Shown here one piece after another: positions 14,858 through 23,727 of a stretch of DNA of 26,996 nucleotides. The translations under genes and the position numbers were made by a program. The DNA is taken from positions 1 to 26,996 of IMG/VR virus record IMGVR_UViG_3300030104_001601; one strand, 5' to 3'. The notes under the pieces were generated by a model. That model did not search any database. It was not told where the DNA came from and was given only the letters and a program-made list of their open reading frames with translations. Position 1 is the first letter of the stretch, and each line of letters begins with the position of its first letter. This DNA is from a virus.

Positions 14858-17562
14858 CTTAGATTCTCTTCCCTAGCTTGAATAAGTAACTGCCTGGCTT
14901 GGGCTCCAGACGTATGTGCATAGTTGCCTGCTGAATCGTAGTCATAAGAGCCGGCACCCGATGGTCCTTGTATGCTTGCCCATTCAAGTGAAAGGTCTTC
15001 ATGTGCTGCATTGAGATCATCGCTTGTACCATTTAGATATGCAGCAAGTCTTGGCCTTTTACTCTTATACATAAGTGCGAAGAGCATTTTGACTTGATTA
15101 GCAGGACTAAAGACATCTGATTCTGTAAGACCAGCATCCCTCATTGCAATAGGCAGAGTCGTACCAATGAATTGCGGACCACCCATCGCATTCCAACCCT
15201 GTGATTGCAGATCCATAACCTGACCGATGGTCATTTTTGATAGCCCTGGAATCCCTCCAGGTGTATCGCCCGCATTACCTTTGTTAGCCGATTCCCAACC
15301 ACCTTCACCTTGCATGATTAGATCAGCAAGTGCTTGATTTGCAGGACCTCTGGTTGAAGTGCGGAATGCACCTCTAACAGGTGGTGGTGTATTTCTAACT
15401 GGTGAAAGCAAAGCTTCGGCATCTCTAATTTGCTGTTGCCAAGTTGTAAGGTCAGTAGTAAATGTCCATTGCTGCGCTCTGGGTAGTTGCTCTGCAAGCA
15501 TATCCATAGTTGTATATTCTACAGGGTTAACTGTATCCATAATTTCTGCTAGTTTGTTATTTACTTGTAGTTGCGTCATTCCACTGCGCATACCAATTGA
15601 TCGGAATAGATCACTGTTACCAGTGGATTTTATCGACTCTGCTTCTTGGTTTATACGCGCTTCGCCATAAACTGCTACCCAACTTTCTGGTTTACGTTGT
15701 TCAGCTCTAGGCAAAGCCTTCCATTTCATAGATTGGTCTAAAAGTCTTTGCAGATCTTCTGCTTGAGACTTTGTTTTACCATCTCCAAAATAGTATTTGT
15801 TATAGTCATTTGTAATTGAAGACCCTCTACTATCAAGTCTTGCTTTGACTTCTACAGCAATATCTTTTTTAATAATTGCCAAAGCCGCGGTTGGATCTCC
15901 ATCTATCAACCTGGCATAATCATTCTTAAACTGCTTTACGATTTCATCAACAAAAAATTCAAACTTATGTGAGTTAGGTTTACCTGCTATGAACTTAAAG
16001 ACGTTACTATCTTGCGCCATCTGCTCTATTTGAGTAGAAACCATATCTCTAAAACCTCTCATTCCAGCAGAATTTCTTGTTTTATCCTGCTGTTTAGCCT
16101 TATTGATATAGGCATCATAAAGAGGCTGCGGCAACCCTGCAGACCTAACAAAATCCTCAGTGAGCTGATAACTGTTGAACTTTTCTTCAAGGATTTCTTG
16201 CATCCTTGGCGTTAGTTTGGAGTTAGTAGTTTGTCGCTTAAAGTAGCTATCATTACTGGTGTCACGTAAAGGATGCACAGCATCACCTGCTGCGATAACT
16301 TCCTGAAGATCAACCTGGGAAAAGTCATTATCCTGAGTCAATTCAGCAGCTTTTGCCAGCATGGCCTCATGGGACTTCATGTTTAAAAGATCGTCTTGTC
16401 TTCTGTTCTCAGCTTCAATCTGCCCCCTAAGTACCCGCTCACGGTTATTCAGTATCGCCTGTGCATCACTAAATCCGTGAGTTGCAATTGAAACAACCTT
16501 GCCATCCTTTTCAAATTTAGCGTTTCTTAAATCATTAATATCGTCTAAAGTATTAAGTTGAGGGGCCAGAATAGATACAATATTTTTTAAGCCCCCAGCT
16601 GAAGGACTACTTCCCTCTAATGCAAGAACTCCTTGTGCATTAAGTTTACCGCCCTGCCAAGCTACTTTATTAACAGTATTGGCTAAATCAACTCTTGCTG
16701 ATTCTTCAACTTTTTCTCTAACTTGTCCATTGATTTGAGTATTAATTCTACGTAAACCCTGTCGAATAATAGGGTTATAGGCCTGTTCAAGAATCGGTTG
16801 ACCAGGATATTCGTCACCTAGCCTTAGTTCGGCCCTCTGGGCCATCTCTTCTTGAGTTAAAAGTTTACGCTTCTCTTCAGGAGAGACATCTAAAAGACCA
16901 ATCTCCTCCAGTACCGCAAGATTATCATTTGCGGTCTTAGTCAAAACATTAGAGTTTTGAACGTAGTTTCTATAACCACCACCTTTAACTAGGTGATCAT
17001 AAACGACATCAATAAATTCTTGAGACCTACCGTCAGCTAGATACTTTTGGACAAGCTTACTTCTTTGGTATTCTGACTTAGTAATACTAGAGTCAAGCTC
17101 TTGAACCTGTTTAAGATCATGGAAGGAAAGACCATGCTTAAAAGCAATCTGGTTGATAGCTTTTTTTTGGTTTTCCTGATTTGTCTCCATGATACCAGTG
17201 GTGATATCAAGAGCTGTCTGAGAGAATTCAGATAGAAGCTTGAAGGGCTCAACCCTATATTTATTTTTGTCTTGTTCCTGTTTTAGTAGCCTTTTGTATC
17301 TAGCTACGTCTTCATTGTAGGCAGCTTCTCTGCCGTCTTGTTCAACTTTGTGGATAAGCTTCGCACCTTCACGCTCCATTTGATGGGAGGCACGGCGCGA
17401 TTCTTGGAAATAAGCTCTTTGCTTTTCGAGGTACGCCTGGTGGTCATTCATCCCCTGGAGCTGTCTATTAGCTTCGTTTTGAAGCTTTTTTACTTCGTCA
17501 GGGATTGTTATGGCATTAGAGCTAAAACTACCTTCCTGAGCTGATGATCTAAATTCTGCCAT
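14854..17562 (-). CDS. Internal virion protein with C-terminal lysozyme/transglycosylase-like domain (T7 gp15 position, 902 aa)
   Basis: The N-terminal 700 residues are helical, Gln/Glu/Lys-rich and probably coiled coil, as in T7 gp15 (747 aa). From about residue 741 a separate domain begins. LADLIMQGEGGWES gives a candidate catalytic Glu753, and NAMGGPQFIGTTLPIAM resembles the G-x-x-Q-F motif of soluble lytic transglycosylase and lysozyme folds. This domain would cut peptidoglycan locally during DNA ejection. Only the short linker PVRNTPPPVRG precedes it. The fold assignment is by motif and needs a profile search. Confidence 0.85.
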   Translation of the reverse strand: MAEFRSSAQEGSFSSNAITIPDEVKKLQNEANRQLQGMNDHQAYLEKQRAYFQESRRASHQMEREGAKLIHKVEQDGREAAYNEDVARYKRLLKQEQDKNKYRVEPFKLLSEFSQTALDITTGIMETNQENQKKAINQIAFKHGLSFHDLKQVQELDSSITKSEYQRSKLVQKYLADGRSQEFIDVVYDHLVKGGGYRNYVQNSNVLTKTANDNLAVLEEIGLLDVSPEEKRKLLTQEEMAQRAELRLGDEYPGQPILEQAYNPIIRQGLRRINTQINGQVREKVEESARVDLANTVNKVAWQGGKLNAQGVLALEGSSPSAGGLKNIVSILAPQLNTLDDINDLRNAKFEKDGKVVSIATHGFSDAQAILNNRERVLRGQIEAENRRQDDLLNMKSHEAMLAKAAELTQDNDFSQVDLQEVIAAGDAVHPLRDTSNDSYFKRQTTNSKLTPRMQEILEEKFNSYQLTEDFVRSAGLPQPLYDAYINKAKQQDKTRNSAGMRGFRDMVSTQIEQMAQDSNVFKFIAGKPNSHKFEFFVDEIVKQFKNDYARLIDGDPTAALAIIKKDIAVEVKARLDSRGSSITNDYNKYYFGDGKTKSQAEDLQRLLDQSMKWKALPRAEQRKPESWVAVYGEARINQEAESIKSTGNSDLFRSIGMRSGMTQLQVNNKLAEIMDTVNPVEYTTMDMLAEQLPRAQQWTFTTDLTTWQQQIRDAEALLSPVRNTPPPVRGAFRTSTRGPANQALADLIMQGEGGWESANKGNAGDTPGGIPGLSKMTIGQVMDLQSQGWNAMGGPQFIGTTLPIAMRDAGLTESDVFSPANQVKMLFALMYKSKRPRLAAYLNGTSDDLNAAHEDLSLEWASIQGPSGAGSYDYDSAGNYAHTSGAQARQLLIQAREENLR

Positions 17563-17568
17563 ATCAAT

Positions 17569-18885
17569 TTATCGGGGATAAAAACTAGAACTAAACTTTG
17601 TCATACCTGAACCAATTGTGCTGAGATAATTAGGAACAGCACTCTTAGCAAATGTCGCTCCAAATGCACCAAGACCTCCTAATCCGCCTATTCCAGTAGC
17701 TGCAAAACCACCAATCTTCAAAATATCGCCAAGGTTAGATAAGCCGACATTTTCCCTTGGTCCTTTAAAGTCTTCCCTTTTAGGTTCCGGTGTAGAAACA
17801 AAATCAGGGAAGTCAGGCATAGTAGGTCTAAGGATCATTTCAACGTAATCCGTAGTGTCAGGATTATCATATTTAGCGTAGATAGTCCTTGGATCTGGAA
17901 GATCAGGTAGACGTTCTGGTTTCAAAAGAACTGCTGCTTCTGCATTGAGATCAGCTTGCTTACGTTGCAATTCAATCTTTCTACGAACAACTGCGTCTCG
18001 TTGTTCGATACTATTGCGGGTCGCTCCAAACTTCAGGTTATTAAGTGAGTTGGTTGCATCTGCTTTTGCAAAATTCAGATCATATTCATTAGTAGCTGTG
18101 TTTCGAGCAAAGAGAACTTTTGTTTGATCAAGGATCAGCATGTCCTTCAGTTGCGCAACACCAAGATCTATTTGGTTTTCCGCATACATCAAACCATTTG
18201 CAATTGCAGACCGTGCTGCACCTGATTCAGCAAGAACACCGAGAGTTGCCTTAACAGCAGAGCGTCCGTTAGAACCTAGCGAACGTACTGTTCCTGCAGC
18301 TTTCATACCAGCAACAATCTCTTTTTGAGCAGCAATCATGCTTTCACCACGGGCCTTTCGCCGTGCTAAATCCAAGCCACCCATATCGGTATAAAACTTA
18401 GACGTAATGCCAGCCTCTTGCATATCAGCTTGAGCAAAGGCACTATGCTTTTTAAGCTTTAAACCTGTGGTTTCCGCACCAAAATCAATAACATTTTGAG
18501 ATTCATCAAAAGCTACTGCTAAGAGATCATCGTGCTTCTTTTGGATTTGCTCCATCATCGCAGCGTCTCTAGCAAAAGAGTTCTGTGTCCTCTGCCTCCA
18601 GCTTTGATCTAGTGACTTTTCATAAGCACGTTGAGCAGTATTAAACTCAAAGTCACGCATTTCTTGAGCAGACTCGTAGCCACGAATCATCTCTTCTTCT
18701 TGGAAGCGTGTAGTATCTTCTAGAAACTTTGTTTCCGATTTATACTGATCTTTAGAGAAATCATAGTCTTTTTTGCGCCGTCTCTCTGCAGCTCGCCACT
18801 GCTCTTTAGCATTTTTGAATGCTTTACCTTCTGCCTTACGTCGTTCAGCATTCCTATTTGCTGCTCCAAAGATATCAAAAGGCAT
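17569..18885 (-). CDS. Internal virion protein (T7 gp14 position, 438 aa)
   Basis: The N-terminal 110 residues are strongly charged and helical (KEQWRAAERRRKKDYDFSKD and onward), a likely coiled coil. The middle is Ala-rich (VLAESGAARSAIANGL). Near the C-terminus a Gly-rich hydrophobic stretch (IGGFAATGIGGLGGLGAFGA) could insert into the outer membrane, the role of T7 gp14 in ejection. At 438 aa it is about twice the size of T7 gp14 (196 aa). The ATG overlaps the tail tubular B stop by one base (TAATG), with GGGAG upstream. Position between tail tubular B and the gp15-like gene supports the call. Confidence 0.85.
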   Translation of the reverse strand: MPFDIFGAANRNAERRKAEGKAFKNAKEQWRAAERRRKKDYDFSKDQYKSETKFLEDTTRFQEEEMIRGYESAQEMRDFEFNTAQRAYEKSLDQSWRQRTQNSFARDAAMMEQIQKKHDDLLAVAFDESQNVIDFGAETTGLKLKKHSAFAQADMQEAGITSKFYTDMGGLDLARRKARGESMIAAQKEIVAGMKAAGTVRSLGSNGRSAVKATLGVLAESGAARSAIANGLMYAENQIDLGVAQLKDMLILDQTKVLFARNTATNEYDLNFAKADATNSLNNLKFGATRNSIEQRDAVVRRKIELQRKQADLNAEAAVLLKPERLPDLPDPRTIYAKYDNPDTTDYVEMILRPTMPDFPDFVSTPEPKREDFKGPRENVGLSNLGDILKIGGFAATGIGGLGGLGAFGATFAKSAVPNYLSTIGSGMTKFSSSFYPR

Positions 18886-21590
18886 TACTTTCTCCCATAG
18901 AATCTAGGTGTATAGTTTCCTTCCCACATCATTGAATTGACTGAAATAGGAAAAGGTGTGTTATTAAACATACGTACTTTGAAATTTTCTGTTCTTTGAT
19001 GAATGGGTACTGCAAAGACTGATTCATTGTCCAGCGGTACATCGTTGGCTAGATATGTATTAGCTTCGATTACAGGACTTGCTAAGAACCAATCCTGAAT
19101 ATAAAGGTTAATGGTCGAATTTGCAGGTGGAGCAGTATTAAAAACGATAGTAGTGTCATTTAAAAAACTAAAGTCAGTAGTTACGCTATCGTTAATCTTG
19201 ACCAAGACATCACTTTTTTCTTGGTAATCGAGTTCCCGCTTGTTAAATGGATAGGTAGTGGTTGACCCGTCACCAGTAAATGTCAGGTAATAAGGATTCC
19301 TACCGCGCTGGTTAATTTTAAAACTTAAAGCACCAGACAGTCCAACAGAGAATTTCATCCTAGAAATGGTAAGGCTGGCAGTAAAATCAGCAAGCTTACC
19401 TGCTTCATCGAGTCGAAAATAGGTTGCCGGCAAATGAACATCAAAGTTATATTTGAAGCCAACAATTACATCAGATGCAATATTGGAAAAGTCTTTTTGA
19501 GGAACAATAAAATATGGACCTGTTGCATCCGAAGCTCTTTCAGGAGTAATAGTAAACCCAGATTCAACGAACGTACCTGAACTAGTATTGCCCTTAGTAA
19601 TTAAAACCGGGGTTAATTCTGGAACATCATTATAAGGTAAGTAGCACTTACTCAAGTTATTAACTGAGTCGTATACAACACTAGATGCAGTTTTATAGAG
19701 ATCCATACATGGATTCACACGCTGACCACCACTGTTAACAATGATCGCTTGTTCAGGGCTTTGACTTAGAACAGCTTTAATAATGGAGAATTGATTTCCT
19801 TGCTTTGTGACTGCATACATATCATCCGAGTCAATTGTCAAGAACTGACAAGTGCCTGGCATAAGCCAACTAGTCCAAGCCTCCATTAAGTTCTTCTCAC
19901 CATCAGAGTAATATTTAAACAAATAAATCTCACGCTCAGATTGAGAAGACAAAACAACCATTGAGTTTTGAGGACTGGCAACAATATGATCAATGTTGGG
20001 AGAAATCCATTCTTTGACCACTCTCGATAAGTCGAGCACCTGGGGGTTTTGTTGCTGCCCCTTGGTAACCATACTGAAGACTCTTGTATAGCCTGGCGTT
20101 TTACTAATGAAGTTGATGTTTGTACCTACATCCACAGGATCAACTGTGTTAGTCATCTCAAAGTTAGAGATAGCTCTAATAGTCGATGTTGTTGGTGTCA
20201 GTACACCGCTGTCAGAGAACAGCAGAAACTGTTGTCGTGATGAGAACAAAAGCACACCTTGAGCTGTAGGCAACACAGCATGCAACGCTGTCGGTACAAT
20301 TGACGAACAGCTGAGATCAATAGGATCTGAATCTAAAGTTGCTTGTGCAGTTTCAAAATAGAAATTATAAAATGAACCGGAACGACTCATGCAAACATTA
20401 TCACCAGAAGTAAATCCCAACCTATTGTTATGGAAAAATCCAGAAGTGATTTTAGAACCTACAAAACTAGGATGACTATTAGATACATCATCACCAACTA
20501 ACCTTTGGTCGTACTCAATTTGCTTAAATGTAAAAGTATTCAAGCCTGTGTTTACTAACTCATGAGGCATAGTCCATATCTTTACGCCAGGCGACACGTT
20601 AGGAGCACGGGACTCTTCCCAATAGCCACGGCTGCTACCGTCGAATTCACGCCTAAAGGTGGCGTAGTAATCGTCAGTATTTTCTACAGTATTGGCAATT
20701 TTGACTGTATGGCCATCAAAAGATTCAATTGGCAATTGACCAACACTACGTACTTCGTCTTGGAAAGCTGAAATAGAAGCATTGCTTGAACCACCTTTTA
20801 CAGAGACAGTAAAGGGTAGTGGATCGCCATTAGGAGTTTTTCTAAATATATTTAGGCTAGCATTACCATTCCGTTCAACAGTATAAGTACCTCCAGTAGG
20901 TCCAGCTCCCGTATACCAAGGACCAAGTTGGTTGGCATAAATATTTTGTTGAGCTGTGATAGCAGCTTCAATGGCGTCCTTTAAGTTATGACCAGACTTA
21001 TCCGTTAAAACATCATCGAATGTGAAGTCCTGGCTATGAGAAGTAATAGTTGCAGTGGTGTCGTTAATGGTAACTTCATACGTTTGATCAGGCAGAGTTT
21101 GCTCTAAAACAATAGTTGCGACACCTAATGTTTCTACAACTGGTGCAGGTGTCGCTTCAACTGCAACGCTGCTGTTAATGACAATAGTTGTGTCCTGAAT
21201 AGTGATCAACTTATAGTCATCAGGATTAGCACTAGAGAGATAACTTGTTGAAGCAATGGTTTGATTGCCAACACCTGTGGGTACTGCGAAAGTTGTTACT
21301 GTACATTCAACACCTGATAAGGCATTCCATATTTTAATCTCTCCTTGAAGAACACATCCAATATAAGTTTCATCATCATCTCTGTTAATGTAAAACCACT
21401 TCCTATTGTCAAGGTTATCACCTGTGCCAATATTAATAAGATGTTCAAAGCCAGGTCTTTTAGTTAATCCATATGTTGCGTCAGGAAATGCATTATAAGC
21501 CTCACGGACTTGGCCTGGCAGCATTTTATCGTCAGATTGTTTAGACACTCCGCCAAGGTAATTGGGGATTCGTTGAGTTACTGCTGGCAT
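18885..21590 (-). CDS. Tail tubular protein B (T7 gp12-like nozzle)
   Basis: The N-terminus has the signature of this family: RIPNYLGGVSKQSDDKMLPG (7-26), then AYNAFPDATYGLTKRPGFEH. It is the hexameric nozzle below the portal and adaptor through which DNA leaves. The protein is beta-rich and 901 aa, somewhat longer than T7 gp12 (794 aa). Late in the sequence a YLTFTGDGSTTTYPFNKREL segment resembles the N-terminal attachment repeat of T7-type fibres and may mark an inserted beta domain. It lies 4 bp after tail tubular A. Confidence 0.95.
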   Translation of the reverse strand: MPAVTQRIPNYLGGVSKQSDDKMLPGQVREAYNAFPDATYGLTKRPGFEHLINIGTGDNLDNRKWFYINRDDDETYIGCVLQGEIKIWNALSGVECTVTTFAVPTGVGNQTIASTSYLSSANPDDYKLITIQDTTIVINSSVAVEATPAPVVETLGVATIVLEQTLPDQTYEVTINDTTATITSHSQDFTFDDVLTDKSGHNLKDAIEAAITAQQNIYANQLGPWYTGAGPTGGTYTVERNGNASLNIFRKTPNGDPLPFTVSVKGGSSNASISAFQDEVRSVGQLPIESFDGHTVKIANTVENTDDYYATFRREFDGSSRGYWEESRAPNVSPGVKIWTMPHELVNTGLNTFTFKQIEYDQRLVGDDVSNSHPSFVGSKITSGFFHNNRLGFTSGDNVCMSRSGSFYNFYFETAQATLDSDPIDLSCSSIVPTALHAVLPTAQGVLLFSSRQQFLLFSDSGVLTPTTSTIRAISNFEMTNTVDPVDVGTNINFISKTPGYTRVFSMVTKGQQQNPQVLDLSRVVKEWISPNIDHIVASPQNSMVVLSSQSEREIYLFKYYSDGEKNLMEAWTSWLMPGTCQFLTIDSDDMYAVTKQGNQFSIIKAVLSQSPEQAIIVNSGGQRVNPCMDLYKTASSVVYDSVNNLSKCYLPYNDVPELTPVLITKGNTSSGTFVESGFTITPERASDATGPYFIVPQKDFSNIASDVIVGFKYNFDVHLPATYFRLDEAGKLADFTASLTISRMKFSVGLSGALSFKINQRGRNPYYLTFTGDGSTTTYPFNKRELDYQEKSDVLVKINDSVTTDFSFLNDTTIVFNTAPPANSTINLYIQDWFLASPVIEANTYLANDVPLDNESVFAVPIHQRTENFKVRMFNNTPFPISVNSMMWEGNYTPRFYGRK

Positions 21591-21594
21591 CTAA

Positions 21595-22209
21595 TCACCG
21601 ATAAAGTACGTTGTAAGGCTGATAACTGTTGTATGAATTAGTATTTCCTGCGTGGCCAAAGTATGTGTAATCGCCCTGATTACATTCGTACTCCATAGCC
21701 ATTGCTCTCATATATTGTTCTTTTTGTTGTAGCATTTCATATTGATTAGGGTCACCAACCATTCGACTAGATGCGACTGAAGCAGCTTTAGCAGTGATGT
21801 AATCAGCAATCGGTGTGGGCAGGTCTACCCAATCAAAGAACCAAACAACATCACATTCAAGTTTATTTGTAAATGTATAAGTATGATTGGCTCTGTCATA
21901 GAGCTTGCCAAGTCTTTGAACAACATCCAGCTCTACATTAGATGCATTCCTGGTTGCATCAATCTGCAGGATATTAGGAGGAACGATGACTTCGTTATTT
22001 GTATCAGGAGTCATGTCATAGTGAAACTCCTTATTGAATGACCATCCTTCCGCCTGTACTTCCCGTGAGACTTCAAGCAAAGTCTGATAGGCAATCGCAA
22101 CGTCCGGGTTGGTTTGATCTAGGGTAGTCACAGGCGCTTGACCACATGACTGCAGAATTTGGTTTACTGCTGGCAGCTCTCGCTGAGCATTAGTGGTAGG
22201 AAAAGCCAT
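21595..22209 (-). CDS. Tail tubular protein A (T7 gp11-like adaptor)
   Basis: This adaptor sits between portal and nozzle. The 204-aa length matches T7 gp11 (196 aa). The N-terminus shows the family pattern: ELPAVNQILQSCGQAPVTTL (11-30), NPDVAIAY, then EVSREVQAEGWSFN. It is the first gene after the strong terminator that follows the capsid gene, so its expression depends on read-through or a separate promoter. No good Shine-Dalgarno precedes the ATG, only an AT-rich stretch. Confidence 0.95.
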   Translation of the reverse strand: MAFPTTNAQRELPAVNQILQSCGQAPVTTLDQTNPDVAIAYQTLLEVSREVQAEGWSFNKEFHYDMTPDTNNEVIVPPNILQIDATRNASNVELDVVQRLGKLYDRANHTYTFTNKLECDVVWFFDWVDLPTPIADYITAKAASVASSRMVGDPNQYEMLQQKEQYMRAMAMEYECNQGDYTYFGHAGNTNSYNSYQPYNVLYR

Positions 22210-22220
22210 AGTTTAAAATT

Positions 22221-22248
22221 AAAAAAAAGGGGCTCCCGAAGGAACCCC
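22221..22248 (-). terminator. Intrinsic terminator after the capsid gene (Tphi-like position)
   Basis: On the minus strand an 8-bp stem (GGGGTTCC with GGAGCCCC, one G-U pair) closes a TTCG tetraloop and is followed by eight T residues. It starts 30 bp after the capsid stop. This is a textbook intrinsic terminator. T7 has its main late terminator in the same place, between genes 10 and 11, which lowers expression of tail genes relative to capsid. Confidence 0.95.
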
Positions 22249-22277
22249 ATGAATAAAAGTAGAAAACTACTTTAGAA

Positions 22278-23414
22278 TTAAGAAGCGTTAGCAGGGTAGG
22301 TTGCACCGAACGGAATAGGAGCGGAAGCACCTGCATAAAGCTCAACGCAAGCAGCTGGGTTCAGGAAATCTGCGCCCATTGCGAGGCGTCCCAGGATTAC
22401 ATCGCCCTGGTAGATGACGGATACGTCACCACTGGTAACTTGTACTTGAGGACCAACTGCTTCTACAACAGCGGCGGCTTCACGTTGGAAGATAAGACCG
22501 CAAGTTGTGTCGAAAGCACTCTGTGCTCCGTAGAAGTTGTTCATTCCTGTTTCGTCGCCAGCTTCAAGAGCAGTGTCACTGCCGATGAAGTCGCCTGTGT
22601 TGCCAGGTGCGTTGACAGCGCCGCCGTACTTCACACCGTAGTTGCCAAAGAACGGAATGTTCATTGACTTGTAGATGTGGATACCAGCGATTTCAACGAT
22701 GCCGTTGCCGCCTTGCAATGCAGGAGCAGTGGCATCACGATTGATGAGACCACTTGTACCTGCAGCCTGGATCAATTCGTAGTACTGGCGGGGGTTCAGG
22801 ACAGCGCAACGGCCATCGCTAGAAACTCCCTTTTCGTCCAAAGCTGCAGCTGCATTATAAAAAGCTTCAATTAGCTTTGGAGAGCTGTATGCATCAGCTT
22901 CAGTAGTACCAACTGCAATTTGAGTACCACCGGGCTCCTCGAATCCAGTAGCGGCTACAGGAGATGCAATACGTGCACCTTTTGCAATCGCGCGGAAGAT
23001 CAGGCGGTCATACTTTTCTGCGAGGGCATAGCCGATTTTGCGGCTGATCTCCGAGCGCAGATCGTAATGAGAGAGGGTCTCATCAAGGTCATATACGAAC
23101 GCTGAACTGATGAGCAGATCGTCAATCGTGACGGTCTTCTCAGCCACCGGGGGCGCACCATCGGAGTTACCGAGGATTGCGTTGCCAGGTGTATGATACT
23201 CAGCCTTTGTACGGCCAGTATAGATGAACTGAAGAGATTTGCCGTTCTTCAGTGTACGCTTCATCACAAGATCGCGAGCGATTGCATTGTGCTGGAAGCC
23301 TTTAAACATCTCACCAGAGAAGAGCTTCAAATACAATTTGCGCTTATCGCCGGTAATATTTTCCTGACCAATATTAGTAAGAGCTGTGGTCAGAGCATTA
23401 GTTTGTTGTGCCAT
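22278..23414 (-). CDS. Major capsid protein (T7 gp10-like)
   Basis: This is the shell protein of the T7-like cyanophage head, HK97 fold by family. Diagnostic stretches are KLFSGEMFKGFQHNAIARDL (30-49), RTLKNGKSLQFIYTGRT and DDLLISSAFVYDLDETLSHY, then RKIGYALAEKYDRLIF. The 378-aa length fits T7 gp10A (345 aa) and cyanopodovirus relatives. It is richer in GC than most other late genes, as expected for a very highly expressed gene. A structured gene-free leader precedes it and a strong terminator follows, so it appears to be expressed as its own unit. No Shine-Dalgarno is obvious (CTCTTTAAAA just before the ATG). Confidence 0.96.
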   Translation of the reverse strand: MAQQTNALTTALTNIGQENITGDKRKLYLKLFSGEMFKGFQHNAIARDLVMKRTLKNGKSLQFIYTGRTKAEYHTPGNAILGNSDGAPPVAEKTVTIDDLLISSAFVYDLDETLSHYDLRSEISRKIGYALAEKYDRLIFRAIAKGARIASPVAATGFEEPGGTQIAVGTTEADAYSSPKLIEAFYNAAAALDEKGVSSDGRCAVLNPRQYYELIQAAGTSGLINRDATAPALQGGNGIVEIAGIHIYKSMNIPFFGNYGVKYGGAVNAPGNTGDFIGSDTALEAGDETGMNNFYGAQSAFDTTCGLIFQREAAAVVEAVGPQVQVTSGDVSVIYQGDVILGRLAMGADFLNPAACVELYAGASAPIPFGATYPANAS

Positions 23415-23571
23415 TTTTAAAGAGAGTGTATTAATCGACTCTCAAAGATCTTTGAGTTATTTAGTTGTAAGTTGTGGTCTTTCCCACCGTCTAGACGGCT
23501 AAGGGTATCCCCGTGGGGGCCAAAGCCAATAAGTGGGCAGGGGATTGCACCCTGCCTCTCGCTTTAACGAA
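23415..23571 (-). promoter_or_regulatory. Structured leader of the capsid gene; candidate late-promoter region
   Basis: The 157 bp hold no ORF but several self-complementary elements: a 7-bp stem with 7-nt loop (23536-23556), a 12-nt palindrome CCGTCTAGACGG (23487-23498), a 16-nt palindrome (23441-23456) and a GAGAGT/ACTCTC hairpin (23422-23443). On the minus strand GGGGATACCCTTA (fwd 23500-23512) partly resembles the Syn5 phage RNA polymerase promoter I recall (ATTGGGCACCCGTAA). A promoter plus RNA processing hairpins would match T7 phi10, but no start site can be proven from sequence. Confidence 0.4.
23441..23456. repeat. 16-nt perfect palindrome in capsid leader
   Basis: CTCAAAGATCTTTGAG is its own reverse complement over all 16 positions and lies 26 bp upstream of the capsid ATG. 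It overlaps the right arm of a second stem (GAGAGT 23422-23427 with ACTCTC 23438-23443), so two mutually exclusive RNA folds are possible just before the start codon. Confidence 0.7.
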
Positions 23572-23667
23572 TCACTTTGTGTATGCGACACCGCGATACT
23601 TGAGCTTCTGTTCCTTGGCAGCTTGCTGCTGCTCACGGACACGTTGCCTGAGTTCAAGTTTCGTCAT
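23572..23667 (-). CDS. 31-aa microprotein ending in a YRG motif
   Basis: Translating from ATG 23667 gives a Gln/Lys/Arg/Glu-rich helix (MTKLELRQRVREQQQAAKEQ) followed by KLKYRGVAYTK. GGAGGT lies 7 nt before the ATG, the clearest Shine-Dalgarno I noticed in the window, which strongly supports translation. The C-terminal LKYRGVAY resembles the YRG signature of DUF4278, a short domain seen in cyanobacteria and their phages; that link is by motif only. It is the last gene before the capsid leader. Function unknown. Confidence 0.7.
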   Translation of the reverse strand: MTKLELRQRVREQQQAAKEQKLKYRGVAYTK

Positions 23668-23674
23668 TGTGTTT

Positions 23675-23680
23675 ACCTCC
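23675..23680 (-). promoter_or_regulatory. Consensus Shine-Dalgarno for the 31-aa microprotein
   Basis: On the minus strand GGAGGT is followed by 7 nt (AAACACA) and the ATG at 23667. Several neighbouring genes (capsid, tail tubular A, psbA-linked ORFs) lack such a site, so this one stands out and decides the start. Confidence 0.8.
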
Positions 23681-23727
23681 GAAGAGATCCCAAGACCCCG
23701 TTCCATGCCTTGGGTAGCATGCGTCCT

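Noticed and set aside
23418-23433. TAATACACTCTCTTTA on the minus strand, reminiscent of the T7 promoter TAATACGACTCACTATA
   Set aside because: One base is missing, the initiation region is not conserved, and it would start transcription at the capsid ATG itself. It is more likely part of the leader stem.
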